Counted from the stretch's first letter, positions 1 to 10,121 are shown. The stretch is DNA of 64,000 bases from Streptomyces sp. NBC_01198 (GCF_036010485.1 NZ_CP108568.1:3665001-3729000); one strand, 5' to 3'. Translations and numbers: made by a program. The notes: generated by a model not told the origin, from the letters alone.

Positions 1-44
1 GAGCAGCTTGGCGACCGGTCATCTCGGGCAGCGCCAAACCGACC

Positions 45-1904
45 GTGGCCGTGCGGGACGATCGGCCCGACCTGATCGCCGAGCTCAACGCGCAGTGGCA
101 CCTGCTCGCGGCCGGCAGCGGGGTCATTGGCGAGGACGGAGTATTCCTCGTCGATGTCGCCGGCCGCTGGACAGGAAGTGCCCCCAGGCGCTGGACACGG
201 GTGCGGCTCACCGGTCAGTGGGACCTCGCCGGGGTCCTCGGTGAGCGGCCCGGGCAGCCGGAGTTCGTCACTCTCTCGACGGACGGCAGCGTCCTGATCG
301 GGGTGACCACCGAAGAGGACGAGATCTGGTTCACCCTGCTGGACCACATCGCAGAGCGGCAGGAGGCAGCCGCTCGGGCGGCAGCCCGGGAAACCCCTCA
401 GCAACGGGAAGCAGCTTGGGCAGGGCTGATTCAAGGACCGAAGCCTTCGACGAGACTGGGCGAGAAGTGGGCGCACGGGCTTGCCCTCAACCCGGCCGCA
501 CCCGATGACCTCCGCGCCCGCCTCCTGGGCCTGTCGCACCACCTCCTGTGGCGCCCCCTGCCGACGGCGGTCGTCGAGGCGGCCATGGCCCACCCGGATC
601 GGAAGCTGCGGCAGTTGCTCGCCGAGGCCCAGCCGAACATCACCGCTGAGCAGTGGGGCCGCCTGATCCTGAGCGAACCGGAATCCCGGCACCGGTGGAT
701 CCTCACCATGCTCGCGGCGGACCGGCGTGCCGAACTCACCAGCTACGCGTACGAGCAGCTCGCCACCGACCCGTCCGTGCGGGTCCGCGAAGAGACCGCT
801 CGCCTTCCTGGCCTGCCCGTACGGATACTCACCGCCCTGGCCGTCGACGTCGACCCGTCCGTGCGAGCCTCGGCCTGCCGGAGGGCTTGGCCTCATCTGG
901 ACACTCCGGCCCGGCGCGCACTGCTGAACGATCCCTCCGGCAAGGTCCGCGTTGAGGCGCTGCTCCAATACCACCAGGAGCACCCGATGCCCCGGTCGGT
1001 CTTTGAGACCGCGGAATTCACCGACCGCGCGCTGGGCGCATGCCGTCTGGAGCACGGCCTCGCCGAACACCTGGCCCGCCACGGCAGTCCGGCTCAGCGT
1101 TGCTCCCTCGCGGGCAATCCGCACCTGGACCCGGACCTGGTCAGCCTCCTATCCCAGGATCCCGACGAGAGCGTTCGGTCCGTGGTGGCCATACGCTCCG
1201 ACCTCTCCGAGGAACAGCGGGCCTCCATTCCCATCGACTTCGACCCGCGCGGCCACCACTCTCCGCTCGACTGGGTCATGGCACTTCACCAGGATCCCGA
1301 CGCCACGCGCCGTTTGGCCGCCTCCACCCACCCCCTCGTCCGCAGGAGCGTCGCCCGGGCCCAGCACCTCCCGCCGGACGTCGTCGAACGCCTTGCCGGC
1401 GACGAAGACCGTGTCGTCCAGCTCTTTCTCGCGGAATCCTGCGACGACGCGCCCGCGGACATGCTGCTCAGGGTGTGGCAGTGGTGGACCGGCAGCCTCA
1501 GCACTCCCGACCGCCCCCACGGTCATCCGAACTTCCCCCGCCGCGACCTGCTCCGTCACGCCGACGACCCGAACCCACGGATGCGCCAACTTGCCTTGGA
1601 CGACCCGGAGTCGACAGCCGTTCTGGTCGAACGGTTCAGCCGGGACAGTGATGGGGAAGTTCGACACCGAGCCGCCACCGACCCTCGGCTGACAGCAGAA
1701 TCGGCGGTACGCCTGCTTGACGACCCGCACGAACGCGTACGCCACGCGGCCGCCCTGCACCCCAGCCTGCCCGCACAGGTGCTGATCCGGCTGCTGCGGG
1801 ACACTGACACCGCACAGACGGCAGCGCGGCACCCGGCATTGCCCACCACTGTCATGGAGCAGATGCTCCAGTGGGTCCAGCCCAGCGCCGCAGCGGGGCC
1901 GTGA
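45..1904 (+). CDS. HEAT/leucine-rich-repeat-variant protein, possibly 5'-incomplete
   Basis: The 619-residue product is dominated by degenerate helical repeats. Units with a pattern like 'LxxDPxxxVRxxxA' recur from about residue 190 to the C-terminus, which suggests an alpha-solenoid scaffold (HEAT or LRV type). No signal peptide, membrane segment or catalytic motif is visible. The first about 110 residues are not repetitive and could be a separate domain. The GTG at 45 is used as start, but the frame stays open to the window edge, so the true start may lie outside. Such proteins usually act as protein-binding scaffolds; the partner cannot be told from sequence. The following gene is a toxin remnant with no evident link. 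Confidence 0.6.
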   Translation: MAVRDDRPDLIAELNAQWHLLAAGSGVIGEDGVFLVDVAGRWTGSAPRRWTRVRLTGQWDLAGVLGERPGQPEFVTLSTDGSVLIGVTTEEDEIWFTLLDHIAERQEAAARAAARETPQQREAAWAGLIQGPKPSTRLGEKWAHGLALNPAAPDDLRARLLGLSHHLLWRPLPTAVVEAAMAHPDRKLRQLLAEAQPNITAEQWGRLILSEPESRHRWILTMLAADRRAELTSYAYEQLATDPSVRVREETARLPGLPVRILTALAVDVDPSVRASACRRAWPHLDTPARRALLNDPSGKVRVEALLQYHQEHPMPRSVFETAEFTDRALGACRLEHGLAEHLARHGSPAQRCSLAGNPHLDPDLVSLLSQDPDESVRSVVAIRSDLSEEQRASIPIDFDPRGHHSPLDWVMALHQDPDATRRLAASTHPLVRRSVARAQHLPPDVVERLAGDEDRVVQLFLAESCDDAPADMLLRVWQWWTGSLSTPDRPHGHPNFPRRDLLRHADDPNPRMRQLALDDPESTAVLVERFSRDSDGEVRHRAATDPRLTAESAVRLLDDPHERVRHAAALHPSLPAQVLIRLLRDTDTAQTAARHPALPTTVMEQMLQWVQPSAAAGP

Positions 1905-1940
1905 GCCGGCCGCGAGGCCCACCTCTCCGGCGCACAGACC

Positions 1941-2120
1941 TTGCCAGCCCGGTATGCCGCGCTCAACCTCGGCCTCGCGGACGCTGTGAACGTCGCCCTC
2001 GCCGCCGAATACGACACGGACGCCGTCCTCACCCTCGACCGCCGCGACTTCCGCGCCGTCCGCCCGCTCGGCCGCCACAAGTCCTTCCGCCTTCTGCCCG
2101 ACGACCTGCCCCGCGTTCCC
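1941..2120 (+). pseudogene. C-terminal remnant of a PIN-domain (VapC-type) toxin
   Basis: About 60 codons match the C-terminal half of PIN ribonucleases: an 'LGLADAVNVALA' stretch with the conserved acidic residue, followed by 'LTLDRRDFRAVRP' typical of the last strand and helix. The N-terminal half with the first catalytic Asp is absent, and no antitoxin gene precedes it. The frame runs on without a sensible stop into the oppositely oriented SGNH gene, so the original end is also lost. This is seen directly; that it is the relic of a toxin-antitoxin pair is inference from the family. Confidence 0.6.
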
Positions 2121-2138
2121 ATGCCGCGAGGAGCTACT

Positions 2139-2672
2139 TCATCGTGCGACCGCCCTGATCGCGTCGGCGATCTCGGGCACCAGCTTCTCGTAGGCCTCGC
2201 GCGTCAGATGGATGCCATCGTCGTCGTACGCCGCCAGCGCGAGTGGTCCGGTTATCGCCCCGACATCCAGTGCGATGCCGCCGGACGCCTTGACCAACTC
2301 GGCCAGAATCCGACCGAAGCCCCGGATCCGGGGGTTGACCTCGTCGGCTGTGTAGGGGGCGAAAGCGCGCAGCAGGTCACGCGGTAGAAGGGCGATCCAC
2401 CGTCCTCCGCCTTCCATTTCCCGGGACAGGTTCTCGCGGAAGGCTGCCGGGGAACTGCCGAAGGGCGGGTGGCTGTCGCTGCTTCCGATCGACACCACGA
2501 CCGCCTCGTAGTCCCGCACTGTCCGGTCGCCGATCTGCTGGCGAAGGGATCCGGACCATGCGCCTCCTGCGGCGCGGCACTCGACGTCGGCGCCGAACGC
2601 TTGCGGCACCAGGTCGGGGAGTTCGTCGTACAGGCGAGCGAGGTTGCTGTCGCCTACAAGAAGGACCGTCAT
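2139..2672 (-). CDS. SGNH/GDSL-family hydrolase
   Basis: The product of about 177 residues begins 'MTVLLVGDSNLARL', where GDSN is block I carrying the catalytic serine. A Gly-rich block II ('AAGGAW') follows, and block V, 'DGIHLTREAY', near the C-terminus supplies the Asp-His pair. Family members are esterases or lipases with a flavodoxin-like fold. No signal peptide is visible, so it is probably cytoplasmic. The internal ATG at 2672 is chosen because the block I strand normally starts within a few residues of the N-terminus; a longer frame would start at 2726. It diverges from a WYL regulator, which may control it. The substrate is unknown. Confidence 0.75.
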   Translation of the reverse strand: MTVLLVGDSNLARLYDELPDLVPQAFGADVECRAAGGAWSGSLRQQIGDRTVRDYEAVVVSIGSSDSHPPFGSSPAAFRENLSREMEGGGRWIALLPRDLLRAFAPYTADEVNPRIRGFGRILAELVKASGGIALDVGAITGPLALAAYDDDGIHLTREAYEKLVPEIADAIRAVAR

Positions 2673-2720
2673 TTGTACATCCTCGGGCCGGTCGGTCTCA
2701 CTGGACGACTGCAGCTTGCC

Positions 2721-2746
2721 CGTCATACATGACGGCTTCCGTCATG
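2721..2746. promoter_or_regulatory. Palindromic operator between SGNH hydrolase and WYL regulator
   Basis: Two overlapping inverted repeats are visible: CGTCAT-AC-ATGACG and ATGACGG-CTT-CCGTCAT. The element lies between two divergent genes, one of which encodes a DNA-binding WYL protein, so autoregulation by that protein is a reasonable inference. Confidence 0.5.
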
Positions 2747-2767
2747 TTTCCTGGGATTCTTGATCCC

Positions 2768-3715
2768 GTGACTTCGGATCGTTTCTTCGCACTGCTGCTG
2801 GCGCTGCAGACTCGGGAGCCCGTGACGACCGCCGATCTGGCGGCGCACGTCGGTGTGTCGGTCCGTACCGTCCTGCGCGACCTGCGGTGGCTGCAAGAAG
2901 CGGGCTTCCCGCTGCTGATCCGACGAGGCCGTTGGGGCGGGGTGACCCTTCTCTCCGGTGGGTTGCTCGACACGTCACGGCTCACCCCCGGCGAGCGGGA
3001 CCATCTCGCGCTCTACGGCCTCGACGACATGCAGCGCGAGCAACTGGGAGCCGCGGCCGACACCCAGCGCGCGCACGAGAAGATGCGATCGGCCCTGCGC
3101 CTGTCGAACACCGATGTGCTGCCGTTGAGCGCGGTCGTGACCACCGACAACAGACCGTGGTTCTCCGGAGACATCGAAGGACTGCCTCCGGCAGCGCTGG
3201 TGGGTGACCTGCGGCGAGGTGTGCGGCTGCGTATCCGCTACCGCCGATCCGAGGACGTCGAGGCCACCTGGCGGGTCGTAGACCCGTACGGGCTGCTGGC
3301 CAAAGCCGGGAGGTGGTATCTCGTGGCGGACTCCGCGGGCCGTCCCCTGCTTCACGCGCTGGAACGGATCGTCGACTGGGAGCCGGTTCGGGCAGCTCGT
3401 CGAATGCGTCCGAACGTGACCCTGGAAAGCGTCGCAAGCGAACTGACGGCGCACTGGGACAACGCGGAAGCCTTCCGGATCCACGCCGAAATCGACTCGG
3501 ACCAACTCAGTCGAGCGAGGCGCATCCTCGGCCGCCGCTTGACCGTTCGGGACACCGCGGGAACGCAACGAGTACGCATCACGGTCACCGCTCGGGACGT
3601 GGAGGACGTTCGCCTGCTCCTGCAGTTCGGCAACAGCGTCACCGTCACCGGCCCCGCAAAAGCCCGCGAGCGCATCCGAGACATCGCTGCACAGATCCTT
3701 CAGAGGTACTCCTAG
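2768..3715 (+). CDS. WYL-domain transcriptional regulator (DeoR/YafY type)
   Basis: The 315-residue protein starts with a winged helix (HTH_11, residues about 3-60, 'TTADLAAHVGVSVRTVLRDL'). A WYL-type sensor domain follows (about 135-220), with an intact 'GRWYLVA' signature, and a C-terminal WCX-like domain runs to the end. WYL domains bind nucleic acid or small ligands, and proteins of this length usually act as ligand-responsive regulators. GTG 2768 is preferred because it puts the HTH at the usual distance from the N-terminus and leaves the palindrome at 2721-2746 in the promoter. In-frame ATGs at 2729 and 2744 are alternatives. It diverges from the SGNH hydrolase gene. Confidence 0.8.
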   Translation: MTSDRFFALLLALQTREPVTTADLAAHVGVSVRTVLRDLRWLQEAGFPLLIRRGRWGGVTLLSGGLLDTSRLTPGERDHLALYGLDDMQREQLGAAADTQRAHEKMRSALRLSNTDVLPLSAVVTTDNRPWFSGDIEGLPPAALVGDLRRGVRLRIRYRRSEDVEATWRVVDPYGLLAKAGRWYLVADSAGRPLLHALERIVDWEPVRAARRMRPNVTLESVASELTAHWDNAEAFRIHAEIDSDQLSRARRILGRRLTVRDTAGTQRVRITVTARDVEDVRLLLQFGNSVTVTGPAKARERIRDIAAQILQRYS

Positions 3716-3851
3716 CCCGAGGCAGTCCCCGCCCAAGGGAATTCCGCTTTCGCGGGGCCCGCGTGCGTTCTTCGTTCTCCCTGCGAAATCCGCGGACAGG
3801 CCGACACTCCCGGCCATACGATCTGATCTTCACCATTCACAGAAGGATCCC

Positions 3852-5480
3852 ATGACTCGCATAAACGCACAGCGCGTCTCCTTGCCACGCCTCGTCAGCA
3901 CCGTCTCCGCGCTGTGTGTCGCGGCCACGGGCTTCGCTCTGGGAGCGGGCACGGGAGTGGCGAACGCTGCAGCCACCGAGCGTTTGCAGGTGTCGGCCGG
4001 CTTCGATCGCACCGTGCCCGTGCGCGACACCGGAAACGGGGCGGACTACCGCCCGCTCAGCGTGCAGTTCTTCGACGTCACGGGCAACACGCTGCGCGGC
4101 GTGAAGGTGTCCGTCGACGGCTCCGGGCTGCACGGCTTCGCGGAGCTCGACCTGCCGACCGGCTGTGCGTACACCTCCGCCGATCACCTGCACGAGTCCT
4201 GCGCCCTGGGCGATGTCCGTGGGGGGTCGGGCCGGTTGGCGGTCGGGGTACGTGCCCTGACCGCGGCAAGGGCCGGGCAGACCGGCAGTGTCGCCTTCAA
4301 GGTGACGGCGGCCAACGGCACGGACGCGAGTGCGCAGAGCGTCGGGGTGACGGTCGGGGACGGCCCCGACCTGGTCGTCAACGACCTCGGCAGCTCCTTC
4401 AAGGTCACGCCCGGCGGCACCGCCGCGCTGCCGCTCCGCTTCGCCAACGCGGGCAGCCGCGACGGCAAGGGCATCGTGGTCTTCGTCCACGACCAGTTCG
4501 GCAACGCGGAGGTGCCGGGCAACTACAGCAACTGCCTGTACGAGCATTCCGGCAACGGTCAGCGCGGCGCGTACTGCACCTTCCCCGACGCGGACATCGA
4601 GCCCGGCCAGCAGCTCCAGCTGTCCGACCCCTTCACGATATCGACCCCCGCCGGGGCGCACAGCGACGAGATCCAGTACGGCGCCGGACTCACCGGCGAC
4701 GACTGGGTCGGCAGTCCGGAGGGCACTGCCGGGACCGGCGGCGAACTCAGGCTGGTGCCGGTCCCGGCCGCGAACTCCAAGAAGATGTACGACCCGTCCA
4801 TCGACATCGACACCCAGAACAACCTCTACTACACGCAGCTCGACACCGGCACGGTCACCGACGTCGCGGGCGTCGACCGCAGCCTCGACGCGGTCATCGG
4901 CCGGCCGAGCGCGATCACCTTCGAAGCCCGCAACTCCGGGACCACCACCATCAGCGGGTACAGCGAGAACGTCGGCGGCAGTGTCGGCGCCTACCTGGAG
5001 TTCCCGTCGTCGGTACAGGTCAAGGACGTACCGAAGGACTGCCGCACGGCGTTGGGCAGTCCCGAGGAGCTGTCGGCCTACCCGCAGGGGAAGAAGCCGG
5101 TCCTGTACTACTGCGTGCGCACCGTCACCCTCGAACCCGGGCAGACGACCGGCTTCACCTTCCAGATCGTTCCGCTGACGGCGGAGTCCGGACAGTACGC
5201 CGGGATGTATGTGTTCGCGTCGGAGGACCAGACGGCCGACCAGCGGAACAACTCCGCGCACGTGGCGATCGACGCGACGACCGCCGCGGCCTCGCCCACG
5301 CCTACGGCCACGGCCACCGCCAACACGCCGTCCGGAGACGGCGACCAGGGCGGTGAGCTCGCGGCCACCGGCTCCGGCGCCGCCACCCTGTGGACGGCAG
5401 TCGGCGGCTGCGTCGTGCTCGCTGCCGGTGCCGCGGCCCTGATCGGCACACGCCGGCGCTCCTCGGCCCGCCGGGGCTGA
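3852..5480 (+). CDS. Secreted wall-anchored protein with LAXTG-type sorting signal
   Basis: The 542-residue protein has a Sec signal peptide (Arg/Lys-containing start, hydrophobic stretch about residues 14-38, cleavage after 'VANA'). The long beta-rich extracellular region looks like repeated Ig-like domains. A Ser/Thr/Ala/Pro linker precedes 'LAATGS', a hydrophobic helix and an Arg-rich tail. LAXTG-like motifs of this form are used by class E sortases in Streptomyces, so attachment to peptidoglycan is likely. A GAAGGA ribosome-binding site sits just before ATG 3852. No enzymatic motif is seen and the surface function is unknown. A strong hairpin follows the stop. Confidence 0.8.
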   Translation: MTRINAQRVSLPRLVSTVSALCVAATGFALGAGTGVANAAATERLQVSAGFDRTVPVRDTGNGADYRPLSVQFFDVTGNTLRGVKVSVDGSGLHGFAELDLPTGCAYTSADHLHESCALGDVRGGSGRLAVGVRALTAARAGQTGSVAFKVTAANGTDASAQSVGVTVGDGPDLVVNDLGSSFKVTPGGTAALPLRFANAGSRDGKGIVVFVHDQFGNAEVPGNYSNCLYEHSGNGQRGAYCTFPDADIEPGQQLQLSDPFTISTPAGAHSDEIQYGAGLTGDDWVGSPEGTAGTGGELRLVPVPAANSKKMYDPSIDIDTQNNLYYTQLDTGTVTDVAGVDRSLDAVIGRPSAITFEARNSGTTTISGYSENVGGSVGAYLEFPSSVQVKDVPKDCRTALGSPEELSAYPQGKKPVLYYCVRTVTLEPGQTTGFTFQIVPLTAESGQYAGMYVFASEDQTADQRNNSAHVAIDATTAAASPTPTATATANTPSGDGDQGGELAATGSGAATLWTAVGGCVVLAAGAAALIGTRRRSSARRG

Positions 5481-5490
5481 GTCACCGCAC

Positions 5491-5522
5491 GACGGGCCCG
5501 GCGGACCACCGCCGGGCCCGTC
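5491..5522 (+). terminator. Rho-independent-like hairpin after the wall-anchored protein gene
   Basis: Two perfectly complementary 14-nt arms (GACGGGCCCGGCGG and its complement) flank the 4-nt loop ACCA, 10 nt after the stop codon. There is no U-tract, which is normal for Streptomyces terminators. Confidence 0.75.
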
Positions 5523-5534
5523 ACTGCGCTCGCG

Positions 5535-5756
5535 TCAGGCGGAAAGGGGGGACGGGGAGTCCAGCTCGGCCGCGCGTTCCCGCAGGTCGCCCAGAGCCGC
5601 TGCGGCGTGGAGTGGGAACCGTTCGTCGTGGCTGGACTCGATCCAGCGCTCGACGGCGATTGAAAACGCGAGCATCGCCACCTGCGCGCCCAGTCGCGCG
5701 GTGAGCTCGTCTGCGCCGCGTTCGCGCAGGGCGGTGCTGATCGACGGGCCCCTACT
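5535..5756 (-). pseudogene. C-terminal remnant of a TetR-family regulator
   Basis: Reading the minus strand gives about 70 codons ending in TGA with the pattern of a TetR C-terminal domain: 'ELTARLGAQVAMLAF', then 'AVERWIE' and a Leu-rich last helix. An in-frame stop lies immediately upstream at about 5757, and neither the DNA-binding N-terminus nor a start exists. It is therefore a decayed fragment, probably from an old deletion. Confidence 0.6.
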
Positions 5757-5970
5757 TCAGCTGAGCCCCCAGGACGGCAGGTGAGGCAGCCACCCGACCG
5801 TATGACTGCGACGCCGACCTTGGAGGACGACTTCCTGGGTGTGCGGGTCCATCACCCGGCAGGCGGGAATGAGAGGAACACCGGCTTTGCGGGCCGCCGG
5901 ACACCCGCAGTTCTGACCGCCAACCGACGGGCGTACACGCGCACCGTCCCACCGGGGGAGATGACGTCGC

Positions 5971-6909
5971 ATGGCCCGATCGATGGACCCGGCAGTTTCC
6001 ACAGCGCCTTCCGCCCCGCCCCGACTTCCGTTATTCCTGGTCAAGACGCTGATCAGCGCCGTGGTCGGGGCCGCGACGTATCTGGTCGCCGACATCACCA
6101 GCCAGCCCGAGGTCTGGCGGCTGACCGCATCGATCGTCCTCGGCAGCGCGGCACTGGTCGTTCAGTACGTGATCGGCTTCGAGAGGCGGCTCGGCTCGTT
6201 CGAGGAGACGCTCGCGTCGCGCGACTCCGAGATGAAAGACCTGGTTGCCGACAGCTTCGCCCGCATGAGCGAGGCCACCGGGCTTTTCGGACCGGCCGAC
6301 CGCTCGGCACTGCCGCCCGACGGGGTGACCCGGCTGGTCCGCAGCGCCGCCCTCGCCGGGTCGAGCGCTCCGGCGATCACGCAGGCCTTCGTGCGCGAGG
6401 AGATCCAGCGGCTCACCGGCCTCATGGAGAACCTCAATCAGAAGCTCGTCGACTACGAAGGGGAGGACCACGACTGGATCGTCACCCTCACCGGCTGTGC
6501 CGCCACGACCATCGAGGCCACCAGCACCTCGGTCGACAGCGACTTCTGGCCCAGCGAGCTCGGGCAGCGGTACCTGCGGGCACAGCGCGACGCGATCGAG
6601 ATGCGGCACGTGCGAATCCGGCGGCTCTTCATCATCGAAAGGCCCGAGGACGACAGTCCAGAGCTGGGCCGGCTCTGCGACGACCAGCAGAGCCTCGGCA
6701 TTGAAGTGCGGGTGCTGGCGCTGTCCGAACTGCCGCCCGTCGCCCGCATGGACGAGACCAACGACTTCATCGTCTTCGACGAGTCGCTCTCCTACGAGAT
6801 CTCCTCCGACCTGCGCGGAGTCAACATGAAGACGATGATGGATCTACGCGCCGACCGGGTGGCCAAGCGGGTGCAGCGATTCAGGACACTCTGGGAGGCC
6901 GGACAATAG
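5971..6909 (+). CDS. Two-TM membrane protein with a large cytoplasmic domain, function unknown
   Basis: The 312-residue protein has two N-terminal hydrophobic segments (about 20-40 and 50-67). A linker and a cytoplasmic domain follow, with strands such as 'VRIRRLFIIE', 'GIEVRVLAL' and 'NDFIVFDE'. The alternation of strands and the late 'DFIVFDE' element resemble the phospholipase-D-like fold seen in Streptomyces hypothetical proteins, but no HKD motif is present, so catalysis is not claimed. A GGGGGAG ribosome-binding site precedes ATG 5971. The gene stands alone between a TetR relic and the convergent esterase gene. Confidence 0.6.
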   Translation: MARSMDPAVSTAPSAPPRLPLFLVKTLISAVVGAATYLVADITSQPEVWRLTASIVLGSAALVVQYVIGFERRLGSFEETLASRDSEMKDLVADSFARMSEATGLFGPADRSALPPDGVTRLVRSAALAGSSAPAITQAFVREEIQRLTGLMENLNQKLVDYEGEDHDWIVTLTGCAATTIEATSTSVDSDFWPSELGQRYLRAQRDAIEMRHVRIRRLFIIERPEDDSPELGRLCDDQQSLGIEVRVLALSELPPVARMDETNDFIVFDESLSYEISSDLRGVNMKTMMDLRADRVAKRVQRFRTLWEAGQ

Positions 6910-6974
6910 CCTCCGCTCCAGGGGAACGTATGCCCGAGGGGGACGGGCCGGTGGCCGTCCCCCTCCCGGCGGGC

Positions 6975-7978
6975 TCATCCCCACAGGTCGCGCAGGTAGC
7001 GCAGTTGCTCGCCGCGCTGTTCCGTGCCGCCCCCCTCGTGCTGGTTGAACGGCCACACCCGGATCTCCTTCGGTCCGGGCCAGGCGTGGTAGGCGGCGAA
7101 GACGGTGGAGGGCGGGCAGACCGGGTCGCGCAGGGCCACCGAGTACAGCGCCGGGACGGAGCCGTACGACGCGAGGTTCAGGCCGTCGAAGTAGGACAGG
7201 GTGGCGAACACCTCGTCCACGTCGTGCCGTCGGGTGGACAGGTAGCGGACGAGTTCGCGGTACGGCTCGGAGTCGGTGATGTCGACGGCCCGGCGGACGT
7301 GGGTCAGGAACGGCACGTCGATCAGGGCCGCGGCCGGGGTCGGGCCGGGCAGGTGGGCGTGGAGGGCCGCCGCCGCCTGCGCGATGGCGCCGCCCTGGCT
7401 GCCGCCGGCCACCGCGATGCGGGCCGGATCGACGCCGGGCGCCGCCGCGGCGGCGTGCAGGGCGCGCACCGCGTCGGTGAAGACCCGCCGGTGGTAGTAG
7501 CGCTCGGGGTCGTGGATGCCGGCGGTGACGAACCCGGGAACCTGCGGCCCCGACCCGCCGTGCGGGTCGGGGGTGACGCCGGGCATACCGCCCGTGCCGC
7601 TGACCCCGCGGGTGTCCATCACCAGCACCGCGAAGCCGGCCGCCGGCCACACCGTGTGGTCGTGCGGATAGCCGCGCCCGCTGCCGTAGCCGAGGTACTG
7701 CACGACGCACGGCACCGGTTCCCGCCGCCATCCGCGTCCTGCCCGGTCCGCGGTACGAGCAGCCAGCCGGCGATCGGTTCACCGCCCCAGCCGGCGAAGC
7801 GCACGTCGTAGGCATGGACGTTGGGCAGGGCCGTGTCGTACGGGGTGAAGCGGGCGGCCAGCGGGAAGGCGGCGGCCTCGGCCAGCGTGCGGCGCCAGAA
7901 CTCCTCGAAGTCCGGCGGGATTTCGGGCTTGACCCGGTAGTCAAGCAGCTCGTCGGGGGTGAGGTCGAAGAGTGCCAC
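6975..7978 (-). pseudogene. Acetylxylan esterase / cephalosporin-C deacetylase family gene with frameshift
   Basis: Two frames together give one AXE1-family alpha/beta hydrolase of about 330 residues. The first, from GTG 7978, starts 'MALFDLTPDELLDY' and runs to 'GWLLVPR'. The second, from about 7720, contains 'VVQYLGYGSGRG', the nucleophile motif 'GGSQGG', 'LRDPVCPPS' with the Asp, and 'FNQHEGG' with the His. The switch lies near 7715-7745, where the strand before the oxyanion-hole region should continue. All catalytic residues survive, so a recent indel or a sequencing error is possible. Family members deacetylate xylan or cephalosporins. It lies downstream of the DUF2264 gene on the same strand. 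Confidence 0.75.
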
Positions 7979-8098
7979 GGTGGTGGGCGTCCTTTCGGGA
8001 GGTCACGCAGGGGGGTACGCGGGAGGGGTACGCGGGGGTGCGTCGGACCGGCGCCGCGCCACGGCCGGGCGGTCCGGGAACTCAGTGGCCCGCGCGGC

Positions 8099-10121
8099 TC
8101 AGGGCGGCGGCGGTCCTTGCATCGGTACGAGGTCCTGCTCGCCGTCGGGCCAGGTCACCGTGACCGCGTCCCCGCCGCCGCCGGCGCGCGTCACCGTGAG
8201 CCGTACCGCGGCCGCGCCCTCGGCGGCCTTGCCGAGCACGACGGCGACCGCGTGGATCTCGCCCGCCGCCACCGGTGCGACGGTCCGCACCCACGGGCTC
8301 GCGGACCGGCGCCCGAACGGATTGGCCTCCCGCAGGCGGCTGACGCCGGTCTCGAAGCGGCCGGCCGGCGCGCGTCCGCCCAGCAGGACCACCGCGCTCA
8401 CCATCTCCTCCGCCGTCTCGACCGCGGCCCGGGTCGGCGCCGACCCGGGCCACCAGGCCGTCCTGCCAGCCGCCGCCAGCGCCGCCCCTGCGATGCGCAG
8501 CCGCCAGGGACCCGGATGCGGGGCCTCGCCGTCCGGCAGCCCGCAGGCCTCGGCGCCCAGCAGGCCCTCGGGACTGCTCGCCCGGGGCAGCGGGACGGGG
8601 TCGACCCGGACGATCCGCACCTCGACGGCCCCCCGCAGCACCGACCCGGTGGTCAGGACCGGGCCGAGCCGGGTCCGGGGCGGGCCGCCGTGCACGGCTG
8701 GTTCGAGCGGCCAGTGGGCGCGGTGCCGGGAGACCGCGACCCGGCCGCCGATGAACAGCCGCTCGTTGGGGCGTCGTACGGATGCCCGGCCGTCGGGGGT
8801 CAGCAGGGCCACGTGGGAGTCCAGCGGGGCGGCGCCGTCGGGCGCGCCGTGATCGGGAGCGGCGACGGTGCCGTAGCGGTCGTAGCAGGGTTCGTCGAGG
8901 GCGGCCCGCCCGGGGCGGGCGTGGTCGCCGCCGTGGTTGACCACCCGGACCACGCCGTCGGCCACGGTGCCCGACACCAGCCAGCCAGGCACCGCCAACG
9001 TCCTCTGCACGTCCGCGCGTTCGACGGCGAGGGGCTGCTCCGGCTCGGTCCACACGGGGTGGCCGGGGGGCAGCAGCAGCCCCGCGAAGCCCTTGCTCGC
9101 CCAGTACGGGGAGCCGGTGCCCGAGTACGTCTGGCGGATCGCGGGGAAGGACCGGTGCCAGCCGAGCGACAGCAGTCCCCGGTCGTCCACCGCGCCGGCC
9201 CGGACGAAGTGCCGCAGCACCCCGCTGCCCAGCCGCCGGGTCAGCCCCGGCGCCGGCGGGGTGGCGTCGAAGAGCGCGCCGGTCCAGAAGGGCGCGAGCA
9301 TCGCGAACCGGTAGGTGAGCGAGCGGCCGTGGAAGAGCGGGGCGCCGTCCGCGCCCACCAGGTGCTGGGCGTCGGACAGGTAGCGGGCCAGCCGGGCCGC
9401 GTAGCGGTCCCGCAGCCCCGGCTCCGTGTCGGGGCCGGAGATCAGGCAGTACCAGAGCGGGTAGAAGAGCAGCGCCCAGCCGTTGTAGTAGTCGAAGTCG
9501 CGCAGGCCGCCGCCGAATTCACCGTCGGCGTACCAGCCGTCGCCGGCGTACCAGGACTCGGTGAGTTCGAGGTTGCGGTCCAGGTCGGCGCGGCTCCAGG
9601 GGCCGCCGACCGAGCGGAGGAAGGCCTCGGTGATGTTCTGGAACCAGATCCAGTTGTTGCGCGGGGTGCCGGCGCCGATCATGCCGGCCATCCACGCCAC
9701 GGTCCTGGCCCGCACGGCGTCGTCCAGCCGGTCCCAGATCAGCGGCCGGGTCAGGTGCAGGGCGAGCGCGATCGAGGCGCACTCCACCTTGGCCTGGCCT
9801 TTTTCCCGCAGGGTGGGCCAGCGGTCGGCGGCGGCCGGGTCCGTACCGTGCGCGATCCCGCGCGCGTACCAGTCGGCGAGTTCGGCGCGCCGGGACGGCC
9901 CGGCCGGATCACCTGGACCGTCCTGGGGCGGGCCGGCGGCGCCGAGGCGGAAGGCTGCCGGCAGGAAGCTGCGGGCGAAGCCTTCGAGGCCGTCGCTCCA
10001 CCGGCCCGAGTCGCTGGTGTGCTCGCCGGGCGGAAAGGAGCCGGTCGGCCACCGCTTCCCAGTGGCTGCGGGTCCAGCCCGTGTAGGGCGAGAGTCCGTG
10101 GTCGGGGGCGGGCAGTCGCAC
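8099..10121 (-). pseudogene. DUF2264-domain protein gene with 5' frameshift
   Basis: The long minus-strand frame from about 10030 down to 8099 encodes nearly the whole DUF2264 domain: 'SDGLEGFARSFLPAAF', 'QAKVECASIALALHL', 'NNWIWFQNITEAFLRS' and 'YNGWALLFYPLWYCL'. The start, GTG 10121 ('LSPYTGWTRSHWEAVADRLL'), is in another frame, and the two parts join near 10035, where some residues also seem to be missing. DUF2264 is an (alpha/alpha)6-type domain often found in plant-polysaccharide loci, usually about 600-650 residues. Together with the adjacent esterase and glycosidase fragments this suggests a decayed pectin or hemicellulose gene set. Confidence 0.75.

Noticed and set aside
3837-5261. 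474-codon minus-strand frame opposite the wall-anchored protein gene
   Set aside because: Shadow frame; the plus strand has a signal peptide, a sorting signal and a ribosome-binding site.
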